Source: Bolinopsis microptera
Taxonomy: Eukaryota > Ctenophora > Tentaculata > Lobata > Bolinopsidae
NCBI RefSeq assembly: GCF_026151205.1
Contig: NC_087074.1
Coordinates: forward strand, 19,388,740-19,452,739
Direction of reading: 5' to 3'
Length of the DNA stretch: 64,000 nucleotides
Shown here one piece after another: positions 33,301-42,416 of this stretch (within the stretch, counting starts at the first letter, position 1; the number at the start of each line of letters is the position of its first letter). The translations under genes were made by a program, and so were the position numbers. Under the pieces are notes generated by a model. It did no database searches. It was not told where the DNA came from and was given only the letters and a program-made list of their open reading frames with translations.

Positions 33301-33507
33301 GCCAAATAAGATGAAATTAATGAAATGCCTACAGTCAGGACTGTAACGACTGTCAATTCCATTGATAGCAACAAAACCATCAATATTGTTATCAACCAGA
33401 TATCTTTGAATTTTGTTGATTCTCAACAAGCACAATGTTGACGCATCTTTCACACATGTCTTTTTCTCAGTTTGAAATGGTTGAGATATACTTCCAATGA
33501 CAACCAT
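30322..33507 (-). CDS. DAAF9: Dynein axonemal assembly factor 9 (C20orf194/Shulin) homolog
   Basis: A single 1061-codon frame, close to the vertebrate protein's roughly 1180 residues. Family features recognised: an N-terminal helix then V-A-I-N-G-I-D-S-R-Y-S-P-D-C; W-P-L-L-Q-A-Y-A-L-E; C-G-R-T-Y-F; a G-I-P-G-S block about two-thirds along; F-P-K-I-I-E-Q-C-S-E-G-W-V-N-N-I; A-P-G-W-Y; and a C-terminal L-P-E-G-W-F-Y-N-G followed by a helical end rich in E and N. The ciliate ortholog Shulin binds outer dynein arms, holds them inactive and helps deliver them to cilia; the vertebrate protein is an ARL3 effector. It is probably cytoplasmic. A splice acceptor (TTTCTTTTTAG) lies directly before the GTG-ATG start, so a 5' exon probably exists upstream. 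No intron interrupts 3.2 kb of coding. Confidence 0.92.
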   Translation of the reverse strand: MVVIGSISQPFQTEKKTCVKDASTLCLLRINKIQRYLVDNNIDGFVAINGIDSRYSPDCRHFINFILFGCSMYKSGSFSKYFEIDTDEIVMLIKPSKVELYVTHKDMKSILPYLAKVHDLQIHCLDANISSDENIVEDHKIYSFISMTQGVNKIAIPYSNDSNEFDPMVIEKWPLLQAYALEDYGSQGFFGLTHSLIPLNFEKLSVFCDFDLGSLKHLLKDTSILLNFQWNTMIMNVSNMIKSETLDNSLDKAIDPVVSYLEHGNQTSDSHAHGATVFGLEKHAVTRKPFFITCSVIESPSSLSCGRTYFIHDNVDSSDLVLLSSIYDAMAATTQRTIQRFLTTQNSSKLLQYFTKKFTEKLSTYKYPQLVNFKASSVKIEVSLEAFDVKGNKVSSNSKSSMKVFGAAVSNIASLQNTKVVYKPLVFQDTFFESHIIVKNDDVSADDSELLIVTDVIPTYVQWNHFGAQNADSVPCSLLCNDVNTYEAMFRLEDNTINITSPYSTLLQIRINDLKEIRVKKTGSIAVALYLEHASNCLPPFLKRFCLVFWQRGKGVRFTNDTLLPLFREYNIPESAENLPPDFLLRYENIVTVKTSDVGNLGTSDEGRMIESSYPTYPAFAPHMMLSSLGNFTYNQLDVNPAMKSETAEPFIFITLLVGIPGSNQEKICSIVTEGTKEDHHFIVLRQPLGSEELFSAHNMQKALQMLSKRGNDPIRVIVIVSAYVEVPEVVAAIVHHPDKFTRQSCHVASVSTCIDLRNLFISNRTCFPKIIEQCSEGWVNNIIVTGCSPSKQKGKDERISFLKTLNPSCSIIEVVGNNYIDKDSLVEMCTVYAFAKSTLPISRHFTAPGWYSLQYKPNPPFIPITYLTVSFGADLCKARFMSHLKSLHQKEGRVYVDRLMMSGSIFYVGGRAKFTEDNNLYTLECTPRSETISLNTFNKPLPPGSKNCFIFTGYKITEEQVKQWLQGCAPKPPVKKEKYTKFSLSSKEKEMLKLEAAREKLPEGWFYNGSHYVSMMEGKKMEHPLFDDIVERFLNKRNEEIELFNHKIDNTKVSSLFNGS

Positions 33508-33587
33508 CACCTAAAAAGAAATAATGTAAAATAAATGAAATAGTTCAACTCAATTATAAAATTTCGCAATACATTAGAGTTAAATAG

Positions 33588-33617
33588 GATACAAGGATAC
33601 AAGGATACAAGGATACA
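33588..33617 (-). repeat. (TTGTATCC)n LINE tail
   Basis: Four tandem 8-bp units (GGATACAA on the plus strand) mark the 3' end of the LINE fragment that follows. Confidence 0.8.
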
Positions 33618-33788
33618 AAAGTGATAATTACTTTATTGAGTACACAATAGTTGTAATTCTGAAATAATTTAAGTTACACAATTCTAATTATTTACAAGTG
33701 TGTAGGGATAATTTAGAAATGTTATATAATGCTAGTTTTAGAAAAATAGATAAATCGAGTTTGTATGGTTCAATCTTATTTTAAGGTC

Positions 33789-35036
33789 CTATAGCATTAT
33801 GCACTTGCCAGTATTTGAGTGGAAATCTGGGCTCTTATAGTAGGCTGTATAATTTTCGTTCACAGAGAGAATTGAATGGATTGCTCTTGCTGTGGCAGTG
33901 AGTGTGGTAGGATCTAGAGTTTTGTTGGAGAGCAAACCGACTAGGTCAGTAATGTTTAGGGGATGGAAATTGAATTTTTCCCTAACTGAGGAGTAGAGCA
34001 AACAGTCAATCAATACGTGACTTTCGTCCTCAATAGGCTTGAGCCCTTTGCTGAAAAAGCAGTAGGTGCACCAACGTTCTTCTCTTGGTACAAGGGGGGT
34101 TTCGTATCTGCCCCTTTCGATGTAGAGGTTGTGGCAGCTGATACGAAACCTTGTCAGACTTTTTCGAACATCCGGTATTTTGATAATTCGTAGGTATGCC
34201 TCTGGTTCGAAATCATGTTTAATTAAGTTATAGAATTCTAGTTTTGGCGAGGAGGCCTTGGCAGCTTTCCAGGTATTCACGAATTCTTCCCTCATGTTAT
34301 GACTGATTTGGGTGGAGAGCTTAGATTTTGAGGAAGATGAGGGGGTGAAGTTGTATTTGGTGAGAAGCTTTGAGATGTTGGTATACCAAGGAAGTCCCAA
34401 CATGATTTGTTCGTGAAATGCAGCACAGAGTAGTTCGTTTTCAGTGTTTTCAAGGCGACTATAGTAATCTATTGCAAGTTTGCAGGCTTCAAAGAATAGA
34501 GGGTGGCGCCCGCTTTCGCCCCAGCAACCTATATTTGATGCTTTTGAATGTACAGACAAAGACCACTTGATAAACTTTAGGTGGAATTTTTCATAGTGGT
34601 CTTGTGCAATGTACTTCAAGGTATGCTGGGGGTTGGCTTTGTCATCTATTTTTGAAAGGTATCTCATGGTTTTTGAGTGGGGGCATAAGACTTGACAGCC
34701 ATAAAGCAGGATTGGTTTTATTAAGGAGTCAAATAGAATATTAAGGGCACGGTGTGAGAGGGCATCCTTAACTATTTTGCCTTTGAGGCCATAGAGAGCA
34801 CGGAGAGCCTTGGCCCTCAGCTCAGTATTTGCTGCTGTAAACGATCCATTTCTGTGGAATATTATGCCAAGATAGCAGTATTTATCGGTGTGCTGGATGG
34901 GCTGACCTCCCAATGTGAATGTTTCATAGGACTGCTTTCGTTTGGGAGGGCTGAATATTACAATCTTAGTTTTCTTAATATTTACTTCAAGGCCCATAGT
35001 CAATGAAACAATAAGTTCCCCAAGACACCCTAACAT
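33789..35036 (-). CDS. LINE reverse transcriptase, C-terminal fragment
   Basis: 415 codons from the in-frame ATG. It begins at the block after the YADD motif (G-L-E-V-N-I-K-K-T-K-I-V-I-F), followed by Y-C-Y-L-G-I-I-F-H-R-N-G-S-F, P-I-L-L-Y-G-C-Q-V, and a Cys/His C-terminus (W-C-T-Y-C-F..D-E-S-H-V-L-I-D-C-L). The polymerase Asp residues are absent, so this is a dead fragment although its frame is open. Confidence 0.85.
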   Translation of the reverse strand: MLGCLGELIVSLTMGLEVNIKKTKIVIFSPPKRKQSYETFTLGGQPIQHTDKYCYLGIIFHRNGSFTAANTELRAKALRALYGLKGKIVKDALSHRALNILFDSLIKPILLYGCQVLCPHSKTMRYLSKIDDKANPQHTLKYIAQDHYEKFHLKFIKWSLSVHSKASNIGCWGESGRHPLFFEACKLAIDYYSRLENTENELLCAAFHEQIMLGLPWYTNISKLLTKYNFTPSSSSKSKLSTQISHNMREEFVNTWKAAKASSPKLEFYNLIKHDFEPEAYLRIIKIPDVRKSLTRFRISCHNLYIERGRYETPLVPREERWCTYCFFSKGLKPIEDESHVLIDCLLYSSVREKFNFHPLNITDLVGLLSNKTLDPTTLTATARAIHSILSVNENYTAYYKSPDFHSNTGKCIML

Positions 35037-35484
35037 CCAAGCCTTCTATAAAACGTGGCAACTCCAAATCTTAACAGTGAGTGATAAAACAGTTCAGTTA
35101 ATATTGCTTTAAGGCCTAAAGTACAATGCACCCAATAATACAATTCAAAACCTTCCATCTCAAATTCATATACCTTAGGTGCAAAAAATTTAATGCCGAA
35201 AAATTTCAGCTAAACTCAAAACGCGGACGAAATTTTCCGGCATTAAATTTTTCGTCGACGAAATTTTTTAACGACGAAATATTTGGGACGCCTACTTTTT
35301 TGGTATTTTTTGCATCATTAAATTTTGAAAGTTAAAATTGAGTACATACGAATTAATTCAACTTCAGTTAATAATCTAATTTTGAATGATTCATATTTCA
35401 TACAGTATAAGAATTGAAACATTTCATACCAAAATGATCATAATATCGTAATACTAATATCATAACATTTCTCGCCATCTAATT

Positions 35485-36891
35485 CTACATTAAATCCGCG
35501 AATGGATCCAGTTCACTGACAAAGTTTTCAGAGGCGGCATCGGTTATTCCTGCTTTGGAAAACCCTTTAATTATGTCGTCTTCTCTAGTTGATAGAAAGT
35601 TGTAGGTGTCTATGATCCATTCTGCGTGGAGCTTCTTTATCTTGGAAATCCTTGTATCGACGTCAATGTTGTCCTGATTAATACCAGCAGCTAGCTGTGT
35701 AGTAATACAGGTCGCGTAATACTTCTCATACTGGTCTCTCATGTGGCTCTTTACTAAACCATTAATCGAAACGTCCAATGGTTGAAAAATATGCGTCAAA
35801 TTTGGAGGCACCTTTTGGACGATCATATTGAGAGATTCATACAGTGTTAACACTTCCTGAGTCTGCTGCCCCCTGAATACGTCCGATATTATTAGGCTCT
35901 TCTGTTCAGGAGGCAATCCGAGCTCTTGTTTCGTCTTCTCGATATAAGGAGCCAGTATCTTCAATACGTAATCTTTTGAAGTGTTCTCGTTGGACCAGTG
36001 GTTTGGAGTCATAGTCAGATGAAAGCCAGTGGGAAACTGAACCCCTTTCGGCAGACAGCGGTTCGTCTTTCCCTCATAAATAAGTTGAAATGGCAACAAC
36101 TTCCCCGAAAGTGTGACCGCAAGATTTCCCGTGATTTGACGCTTGTCTGAACTTCCTGCTATCGGGACTATTGATGATCCCCGCGGAGCCATGGTTCTGC
36201 TGCTGACGCTTACGTACTTAAGAGGTGTTTGATCGTGGTTAATGATCAAATCTTCGGGGATTTTATGCTCTTTAACGATTTTATTGATATCACACTGGAA
36301 GCAAAGTTTTACTTCGGATAAGACACCCTCTGGCACAGGAAGTCGGGCTGTTGTGGCTACTCTTTTTACGAGCTTGACTTTCTTCCTCCTCTCATAATGA
36401 TAGAGAATTTGCCTAGAGGACTCGTATGCCACTTCGTAATTAGAGTTGGGCTGTAGTTGTTTGAGAACCCCTTTCAAAACACCTCTGATGACACAACCTT
36501 TAACGATGGCCCCTCGCAACCGCAGGACATCCAAGATCTCTAGCACTTTATCAATTACAGTATCTGGAATGAGCGTTGGACGGCCTCTTTTCTTGGTTTC
36601 TAATTCATTTACAATCAGGTCTCTCTCAATACTGCTCAGTTTGTCGATCATCAACTTCTTGAAGGTCTGAGCAGTCTGACGGGTTAAGCTGGGATGTTGC
36701 TTCTTAAAGTGCTTCGCTGCGGCAACAGCACCATGTACCCTCGCGTAGTTTCCTATATCTGCTCTATCTTTAGCCGTCCACTTGTTATACTTTCCTTTCT
36801 GCTCAGCTTTCGCTATTTCCTTGTTTACAGCGGCTACGAACTGGGGTGTATTTGCAGGTAAATCATTCGAATCCAGGTTTACAGGGACACC
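35485..36891 (-). pseudogene. Pogo-like DDE transposase, N-terminus cut by LINE
   Basis: The frame stays open from 36891 (LINE junction) to the stop at 35485. The visible protein starts with a helical, basic region (K-Y-N-K-W-T-A-K-D-R-A-D-I-G-N-Y-A) and a second helix-turn-helix-like part (K-K-R-G-R-P-T-L-I-P). The DDE domain follows: N-H-D-Q-T (first Asp), T-M-A-P-R-G-S, D-K-R-Q-I-T, L-I-I-S-D-V-F-R-G-Q (second Asp), P-P-N-L-T-H-I-F-Q-P-L-D-V-S-I-N (third Asp). All three acidic residues are present. No internal stop, but the inserted LINE removes the true start, so this copy is probably dead. Confidence 0.85.
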
Positions 36892-36892
36892 G

Positions 36893-37670
36893 AAGTAAGT
36901 AAGTAAGTAAGTAAAGATTATGACATAACATCATCACAAGTGTCTACAAAATATCATTGCACTAAATAAAAAAATAATTTAAATAAATATATTTTTCCAT
37001 CAACATTAATAATTTATCAAATTCAATTTTATTAATTAATAAAATCTAATACATTATCTATAAATAATTCATTAATACTTCCCAGTGGAATAAAGATTTA
37101 TGAAACGCTTCTTTGCCACAAAAGGATGAAACCAAAGATATTCATTATGTGTCTCCTTATTGCTTAAATAACTGGGTCCTTCAATTTTCCCTAAAACTTC
37201 ATTCGAAACATTCCAAAAATAAAAATCATTTACACTGTTTTTAGAAATCATTTCTTTCTTAAATTCTTCCAATCTAACTTTAAAGCTTAAAACTGTCAAG
37301 CAGTTCTTGACATCTGAAGGGAGTTTGTTCCAGTAAGGAATGACTCGCTCCGGAAGAAAAGAGGACTGGAGATTCTTAACTTTAGTTACACTCTTATTAC
37401 ACCTATTGGTTGAAACTAGATTAAGACCAGATCTGCTCATTCTGAACAAACCCGATCCATATTCAGTCAAACCACTAGTTACTTTAAAAGCTTCGATAAG
37501 GTCCCCACGTATTCGCCCCACGTATTCACCGAAGAAGTGACGAATATCGGTTCGTGGCATCGAAGACATACTGCAGCGGTTACAAACTGTGATGTTTCCT
37601 GCAACTGCACACCAACGTATACAACAGAACAAGGGTAGAACTACACTCAAAGAGAAGGGAGCCCGATTCG
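36893..37670 (-). mobile_element. LINE 3' fragment nested in the pogo-like element
   Basis: A CR1/L2-type RT C-terminus followed by an (AAGT)n tail at plus 36894-36915, the same tail type as the LINE ending at 19897. It interrupts the transposase frame. Confidence 0.8.
37072..37650 (-). pseudogene. LINE RT C-terminal fragment
   Basis: About 190 open codons without a proper ATG. Blocks R-G-D-L-I-E-A-F-K, L-P-E-R-V-I-P-Y-W-N-K-L-P and a Cys/aromatic end are typical of the last part of CR1/L2-like reverse transcriptases. No catalytic motifs remain. Confidence 0.8.
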
Positions 37671-37967
37671 ATACTTTCTTTTACAATCCAAGATATTTGT
37701 GAACGTGATTGAGATACCCGTCTTGATGTTTGAGATCAGGGATCATTGCTGAGACTTTTGTCTGCATAAAAAACGCTAAAATTCCAGAGAAAGTGTGAAG
37801 CTGCATGATCAAGCTTAATGGCCAGGTTCCAAATAAAAATGTACGTACAAATGAGACTAATATAAGATTTCTGTAATCTGATTTCTATGCGAGTACTGGC
37901 TTCTTCCTAATTAACCGGAGCTCACAATTCCGCCTTTTCACACTAGCAATTGTTTACGTTCAAGTTC

Positions 37968-38651
37968 ATGTCAGTAGAAGCTGTTTTTAAAACTGTTATA
38001 GCCAGTCGTGGCTTTCATGTTTACATGAAATCGACATGGCCGAAGCCGGATCTTAGCGACAAGCTCAAAGTTCAACTGGATAAAGATAACAATGACGACC
38101 CTTTTGCGGTAGCTGTTATTAAGATCAATAACACGAAAGATAAATCAGCAGCTGGAGAAGTGGTGGGACACCTTCCGAGAGAAATAAGCAGGCATGTTCA
38201 TTTCTTCATAAAGTTAGGCGGGAAAGTCGATGTCTCTGTTTATGATGTTAAATTACATAAAAGTTTGACAGCCTTGAAAGGTCTTGAAATACTACTGAAT
38301 GCGTCGTTCAGAATCTCTGGGGCGAAAAAATTCGCAGTACTCGAGAGGCTTAAAGATCACATAGAGAGCAACTATAAAACACCTGTTAGAATTGTTGGAG
38401 TAGAAGAGGACGCAGCAAACAACTCTTCGGATAAAGCTGATGAAATGGAGGCAGGAGCGAAGGTAGACAGCAATTCTTCCAACAACGCTACAGTATCAGG
38501 AGCAGAAGCAGTGAGCAGTTCTTTGGACAAAGCTATTAATGAAGGAGTAGTCAGAAATTCCCCGGACAAAGTTGATAAGGTTGTCTACTACCAAATTTCT
38601 GACGATATAAGTAGCTCCGACTGTTCTGATTTAGAAGTAATTTTTGATTAA
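37968..38651 (+). CDS. HIRAN-domain protein carried by the pogo-like transposon
   Basis: 227 residues from the first ATG. Residues about 10-95 match a HIRAN domain: S-R-G-F-H-V-Y, L-D-K-D-N-N-D-D-P-F-A-V-A-V, V-V-G-H-L-P-R-E-I-S-R, G-G-K-V-D-V-S-V. HIRAN domains bind exposed 3' DNA ends (as in HLTF). The second half is Ser/Asp/Glu/Ala-rich and looks disordered. It lies inside the inverted repeats of the transposon, divergent from the transposase, so it is probably an accessory or cargo gene of the element; a role at cut DNA ends is inference. No stop or frameshift, unlike the neighbouring transposase. Confidence 0.8.
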   Translation: MSVEAVFKTVIASRGFHVYMKSTWPKPDLSDKLKVQLDKDNNDDPFAVAVIKINNTKDKSAAGEVVGHLPREISRHVHFFIKLGGKVDVSVYDVKLHKSLTALKGLEILLNASFRISGAKKFAVLERLKDHIESNYKTPVRIVGVEEDAANNSSDKADEMEAGAKVDSNSSNNATVSGAEAVSSSLDKAINEGVVRNSPDKVDKVVYYQISDDISSSDCSDLEVIFD

Positions 38652-38816
38652 TTTATTTTGAAATATATGTTTTATTGGTTTCCTAAATGTCTAAATTTGA
38701 CAAAAATAGGACGAAATATTTCGCAGACGAAAAGTTTTGTGAGCAATTGACGAAATTTTTCGGACGAAATATTTCGGAATAGTTTTTTTCGCGACGAAAT
38801 TTTTTACACCTAAGGT

Positions 38817-40251
38817 AGTCACAGTTTATGTTTATACTAGTCGTGAGCATTGAATTCTGATTTATTAAATCCTGCACAGAGAAGGTGGTACTTCTTCTTC
38901 TACAGTCCCTAGTTTTTGGATGCTGGAGCGAATTAGCATACATCCACAAAATAACAAAAATGACCACTTTTGCAACACTTTCTAGTATCGAATCCGTAAC
39001 TCACACATTGCACTATGCCAATTTGTTTAGTTACAGTATGCCAACAATTTCCGTAACAAAGAAACAGTAAACAATTAAAAGAACTTAGTTAGATCTTGAG
39101 CCAATCAATGAAACAAGAAATAAATGAAACAAGAAATTTAATTTTAGCACATTTTACAGAATAAAAAGATGTAAAACAATTCATAAAATATAATGCCCAT
39201 TTGGTGTATGACTTTTTGTCCTTGACTGCTAGTTTGGGTTTGGAAGGACAGGTAACTAACGGGGCAAGGAATGCGCGTGCCTGAGAGCTTTTGCACACAC
39301 CGAAACGCTAGTTCAGTTAGGTTTTTAGAGACAAGGCTCATATTAGGACTAAAAGCCAATCGAAACAGGTGATATTTTGTCTCATTTCTTATTTCAGCTG
39401 AACACAATCAATATATGATTTTTGAAGGTTTCTGTTAGTACATCGTATCATTTATATTTTTGAAGAACCACCCTCCAGTATGTAGTTTCGTATCAAGTGA
39501 GATTATCAAGTTAAGAAAAATTTTGTTTTTCTTAACTTGTAAGGCTCGTTAGTCCGTGTGCCACGTGGCACCTATTCACCCTATCTATTACCTTTCGGTC
39601 ATAATTCCGGTTGAGAACCAATACTGTGTCTGAACTAAACGTACATAAGCTGTTGACCTAATCTTAGATGGCACTGTGGAAGGGATACAACAAAATTAGA
39701 GATTAAAAAATTGATTTTGTCCAGCCATAAGGTCAGAAACCCTCAACAATAGTCATATAAAAACCAATTCAGTAGAGTACTATATTAATTGCAGCACACT
39801 ACAATGTAAATATACTGAAGGGGTACCCTTTTTGATCTTTTGGCAGGGTCTCTCAATCACGTATCAGATCATTCAGCTGAGTCGGTCGTTGAGACATTAA
39901 ACAAATGTTCAATTTCGCATAGATCCAATGGATCCTTATTAGCTACTCCCTAAAACATACATATAAACTAGACGACACTGGGATTCAAATCCTTGATGCA
40001 AGTTTGCATGAATTGGAAATATCGTCAAAAAGGCAATTCAATTTTCATATACCAAAGTTTAAAACAGCGCTCGATTTTCACAGGTGGTAAAATACGTTAT
40101 GCGCGGCGCTTTCAAAATTTTATCAACAAATTGATTTCGAATAGTTACTATTTATAGATTAAATTTATTTTATGCGAAATTAATTTTTCATTTTTAGCTT
40201 GTTTGTTTTTGGACAATTTATCATTCCGCCATATTCAAAGCTAAAGAGTTT
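38817..40251. other. Intergenic, no gene seen
   Basis: AT-rich. It contains a 14-bp perfect hairpin (39507-39539) and a 14-bp palindrome GTGCCACGTGGCAC (39558-39571). Small ORFs look random. Confidence 0.5.
39507..39539. other. Perfect 14-bp hairpin with T-rich loop
   Basis: CAAGTTAAGAAAAA, TTTTG, then the exact reverse complement of the first arm. Confidence 0.8.
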
Positions 40252-40943
40252 TTACTGGGCCGCGCTCAGCCTGTCATTCCGCCTAATCTCTATTCGGGCT
40301 GAGTGAAATAAGACCTCCATCGCACTGAAAAAAAGTGCGAATGCTCATTGGAAGTTAGTCTGCGCGTGACCAACATCCACGTGACCGTTAAGAACTAATT
40401 GTTGCCTCGGAAAAAAACACGTGCACGCTAACTACCAATTGGAGAAAAGTGACATATACGCTACAGGAGCCGCGCGCTGACTTAGTTTGTAAAATTTTGT
40501 TATTGAGTTTAAAATCGAGCGATGCGAGGCCGAGTGTGCTGGTCACTGCACCTCGTGTTGACACACTGTAAAGCTTGATATATATTCTGTAAGTGTTACT
40601 CTCTTCAGTTGTTTGTTGTTCCTCCAGATTTTATTTTTACTTAATTTGATGTTCGTACCAGATATGCTACAATTGTCCAGTTGTTTATATCTATAGCTGC
40701 CCTACAATGATTTCGTTTAAAGACGGAAAGATATTTAGTGCCTTACTTGAAATTAGAATTTCATCGTCCTCCGTATTTGAACTCCACTTCCGAGAACTGG
40801 TAAAATTATTTCTCCTACTATAAATTGCATCTTCAAATAATACAATACTGTAAAGGTTTATTACAGTTACTAGGCCGCGCTCAGCCTGTCATTCCGCCTA
40901 ATCTCTATGTTTATGAACATAATAGCCTGAGGTCCCCAGGTAA
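40252..40943. mobile_element. Composite miniature transposon (692 bp), 8-bp duplication
   Basis: Flanked by the exact 8-bp repeat AAGAGTTT (40244-40251, 40944-40951). The left end (TTACTGGGCCGCGCTCAGCC) and the last 77 bp (40867-40943) are direct copies of the small MITE seen alone at 41134-41215. About 570 bp of unrelated sequence lies between, including hairpin TCGCACT..AGTGCGA near 40320. No ORF. Confidence 0.85.
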
Positions 40944-41133
40944 AAGAGTTTTTAATATTTAAGTTTTAGTTACCGAAGTAATTTGTAATTTTTGATGTTT
41001 TAAGATAAAGTTGCAAAAAAATTTATAAATATTCTAACAATCTGGTTAAATCAAATTTTCAATTTGATTAAATGATTTAAAATACTAATGTAAAAAAAAG
41101 GCAATTTTTAGAGAAAAGACAATTCCTTCGACT

Positions 41134-41215
41134 TTACTGGGCCGCGCTCAGCCTGTCATTCCGCCGAATCTCTATTCTATGTTTATGAACATAATAGCCT
41201 GAGGTCCCCAGGTAA
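41134..41215 (+). mobile_element. 82-bp MITE with 8-bp duplication CTTCGACT
   Basis: Begins TTACTGGGCCGCGCTCAG and ends GGTCCCCAGGTAA, with imperfect inverted ends. Flanked by CTTCGACT at 41126-41133 and 41216-41223. Confidence 0.92.
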
Positions 41216-41980
41216 CTTCGACTAAACTGTCCAATTTTAAGTTTATAACCTACCAAGACGCGCGCCGAGTTAGATTTGTCGATCAGTACGGTTTTAAAAT
41301 TTGGAACAGTCTTAATATTCGGAACAAATATTTTACGAGTATCACCCGTTACCTAACATATTTAGTACAACAACATGTTTAGGTATGTCCATGTATGATG
41401 TAATAGTTTCTAATTCAATTACTGTTGAAAGAGTCAATGAAACAATAAATTTTCAATGAAACAACAAGTTTTATTTTACATTTCTTTAATCATAGATAAA
41501 ATACAAGCTTAAACCATAAATTAGCAGTTGACTTGAAATGCAGAATTTGAAGAATTATTTGTTTGGTGATTGTTTATAATTATTTATTAAATTTTATTTG
41601 ATTGTTTATTGTATTTTTATTATGGCAATTGGTTGAATTTAGTGAGGCAGGGTTAGTTTCTTTATTGTATTAGAAACATGTTTACTTTACAGTAGGCTTA
41701 ATGCTGAATAGCAGGCTTAATGGCGAGTAGCAAAGTAAAGGAATGAGGGACCAAAACGCTTGGGGCTAACAATGGCCCATTTACAAACCACTTCAGACAT
41801 GGCATGGACAATGATCTCAAAAAACATATTAAAAACATTTTGTATAATACGAGGGAAAAATTAACAAAAGAGGCGCCAGTACCAAGAGATAAACCCTTTC
41901 CGCAATCCAGGTCCTGGGCAAACCAGGAGAAATAAAGGATAAAGGAAAAGAAGAAGAAGAAAAATGTCTAAGTGGACATC
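41216..41980. other. Intergenic, no gene seen
   Basis: AT-rich; nothing recognisable before the decayed LINE. Confidence 0.5.
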
Positions 41981-42204
41981 ATCAGCAAATGACTTGGCTA
42001 TTTTCTTTGATGTCATTTATGCGTTTCCTGGTAGGCCGCACTCAAAGAACCAGAATAGGCTCTTCTACTAGTGATACGATCATTCTAGAATTTGGTGTAC
42101 CTCAAGGTTCTGTGTTAGGACCGGTGCTATTCAACATATACATCAGATCTCTGTATAGGACCATCGAGAAATCTGGATTCAATGTGCAAGGATATGCAGA
42201 TGAC

Positions 42205-42276
42205 TTGCTCTAACCAGAGCCCTCTCGCTTGCAGTAGCGCGCGACCGCAGTACGCGTAGGCACATGGCTATGTGAA
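42205..42276. mobile_element. 72-bp insertion with 9-bp duplication in a YADD motif
   Basis: GCAGATGAC occurs at 42196-42204 and 42277-42285, on both sides of a GC-rich 72-bp block. Removing the block restores the reading after A-D-D. The ends hold small palindromes CTCTAACCAGAG and CACATGGCTATGTG. Nine-bp duplications are usual for Mutator-like elements, but assignment is uncertain. Confidence 0.8.
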
Positions 42277-42345
42277 GCAGATGACCACCAGGTATATAAA
42301 ACTTTCAAACCTTGTGATCAGGTAAATGTTCTGGGCATCCAAATT

Positions 42346-42416
42346 TTACCTGAGGACCCCAGGCTATTATGTTCATAAAGATTTGGCGGAATGACAGGCT
42401 GAGCGCGGCCCAGTAA
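42346..42416 (-). mobile_element. 71-bp MITE, inverted copy, 8-bp duplication TCCAAATT
   Basis: Reverse-complement copy of the 41134 MITE (ends TTACCTGAGGACCCC and GCGCGGCCCAGTAA). Exact flanks TCCAAATT at 42338-42345 and 42417-42424. Confidence 0.92.

Larger units (their letters stand above)
33588..35036 (-). mobile_element. LINE 3' fragment with octamer tail
   Basis: A 5'-truncated non-LTR element on the minus strand, ending in four TTGTATCC repeats. The coding part starts after the catalytic RT motifs. The element's 5' junction is near 35037. Confidence 0.8.
35173..38814. mobile_element. Pogo-like DNA transposon with transposase and HIRAN gene
   Basis: Terminal inverted repeats of 18 bp (CCTTAGGTG, then C or T, then AAAAAATT) lie at 35173 and 38814, each flanked by TA, the pogo/Tc1-mariner target site. 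Subterminal motifs of GACGAAAT(A/T)TTTCG type repeat at both ends (35210-35285, 38710-38800) and are likely transposase-binding sites. It carries a DDE transposase (minus) and a HIRAN-domain gene (plus). A LINE fragment has landed inside, cutting the transposase gene. Confidence 0.85.

Noticed and set aside
40252..41215. LTR retrotransposon with solo LTR
   Set aside because: The repeats do not start TG and end CA, the duplications are 8 bp, and there is no primer-binding site or gag/pol; a MITE composite fits better.
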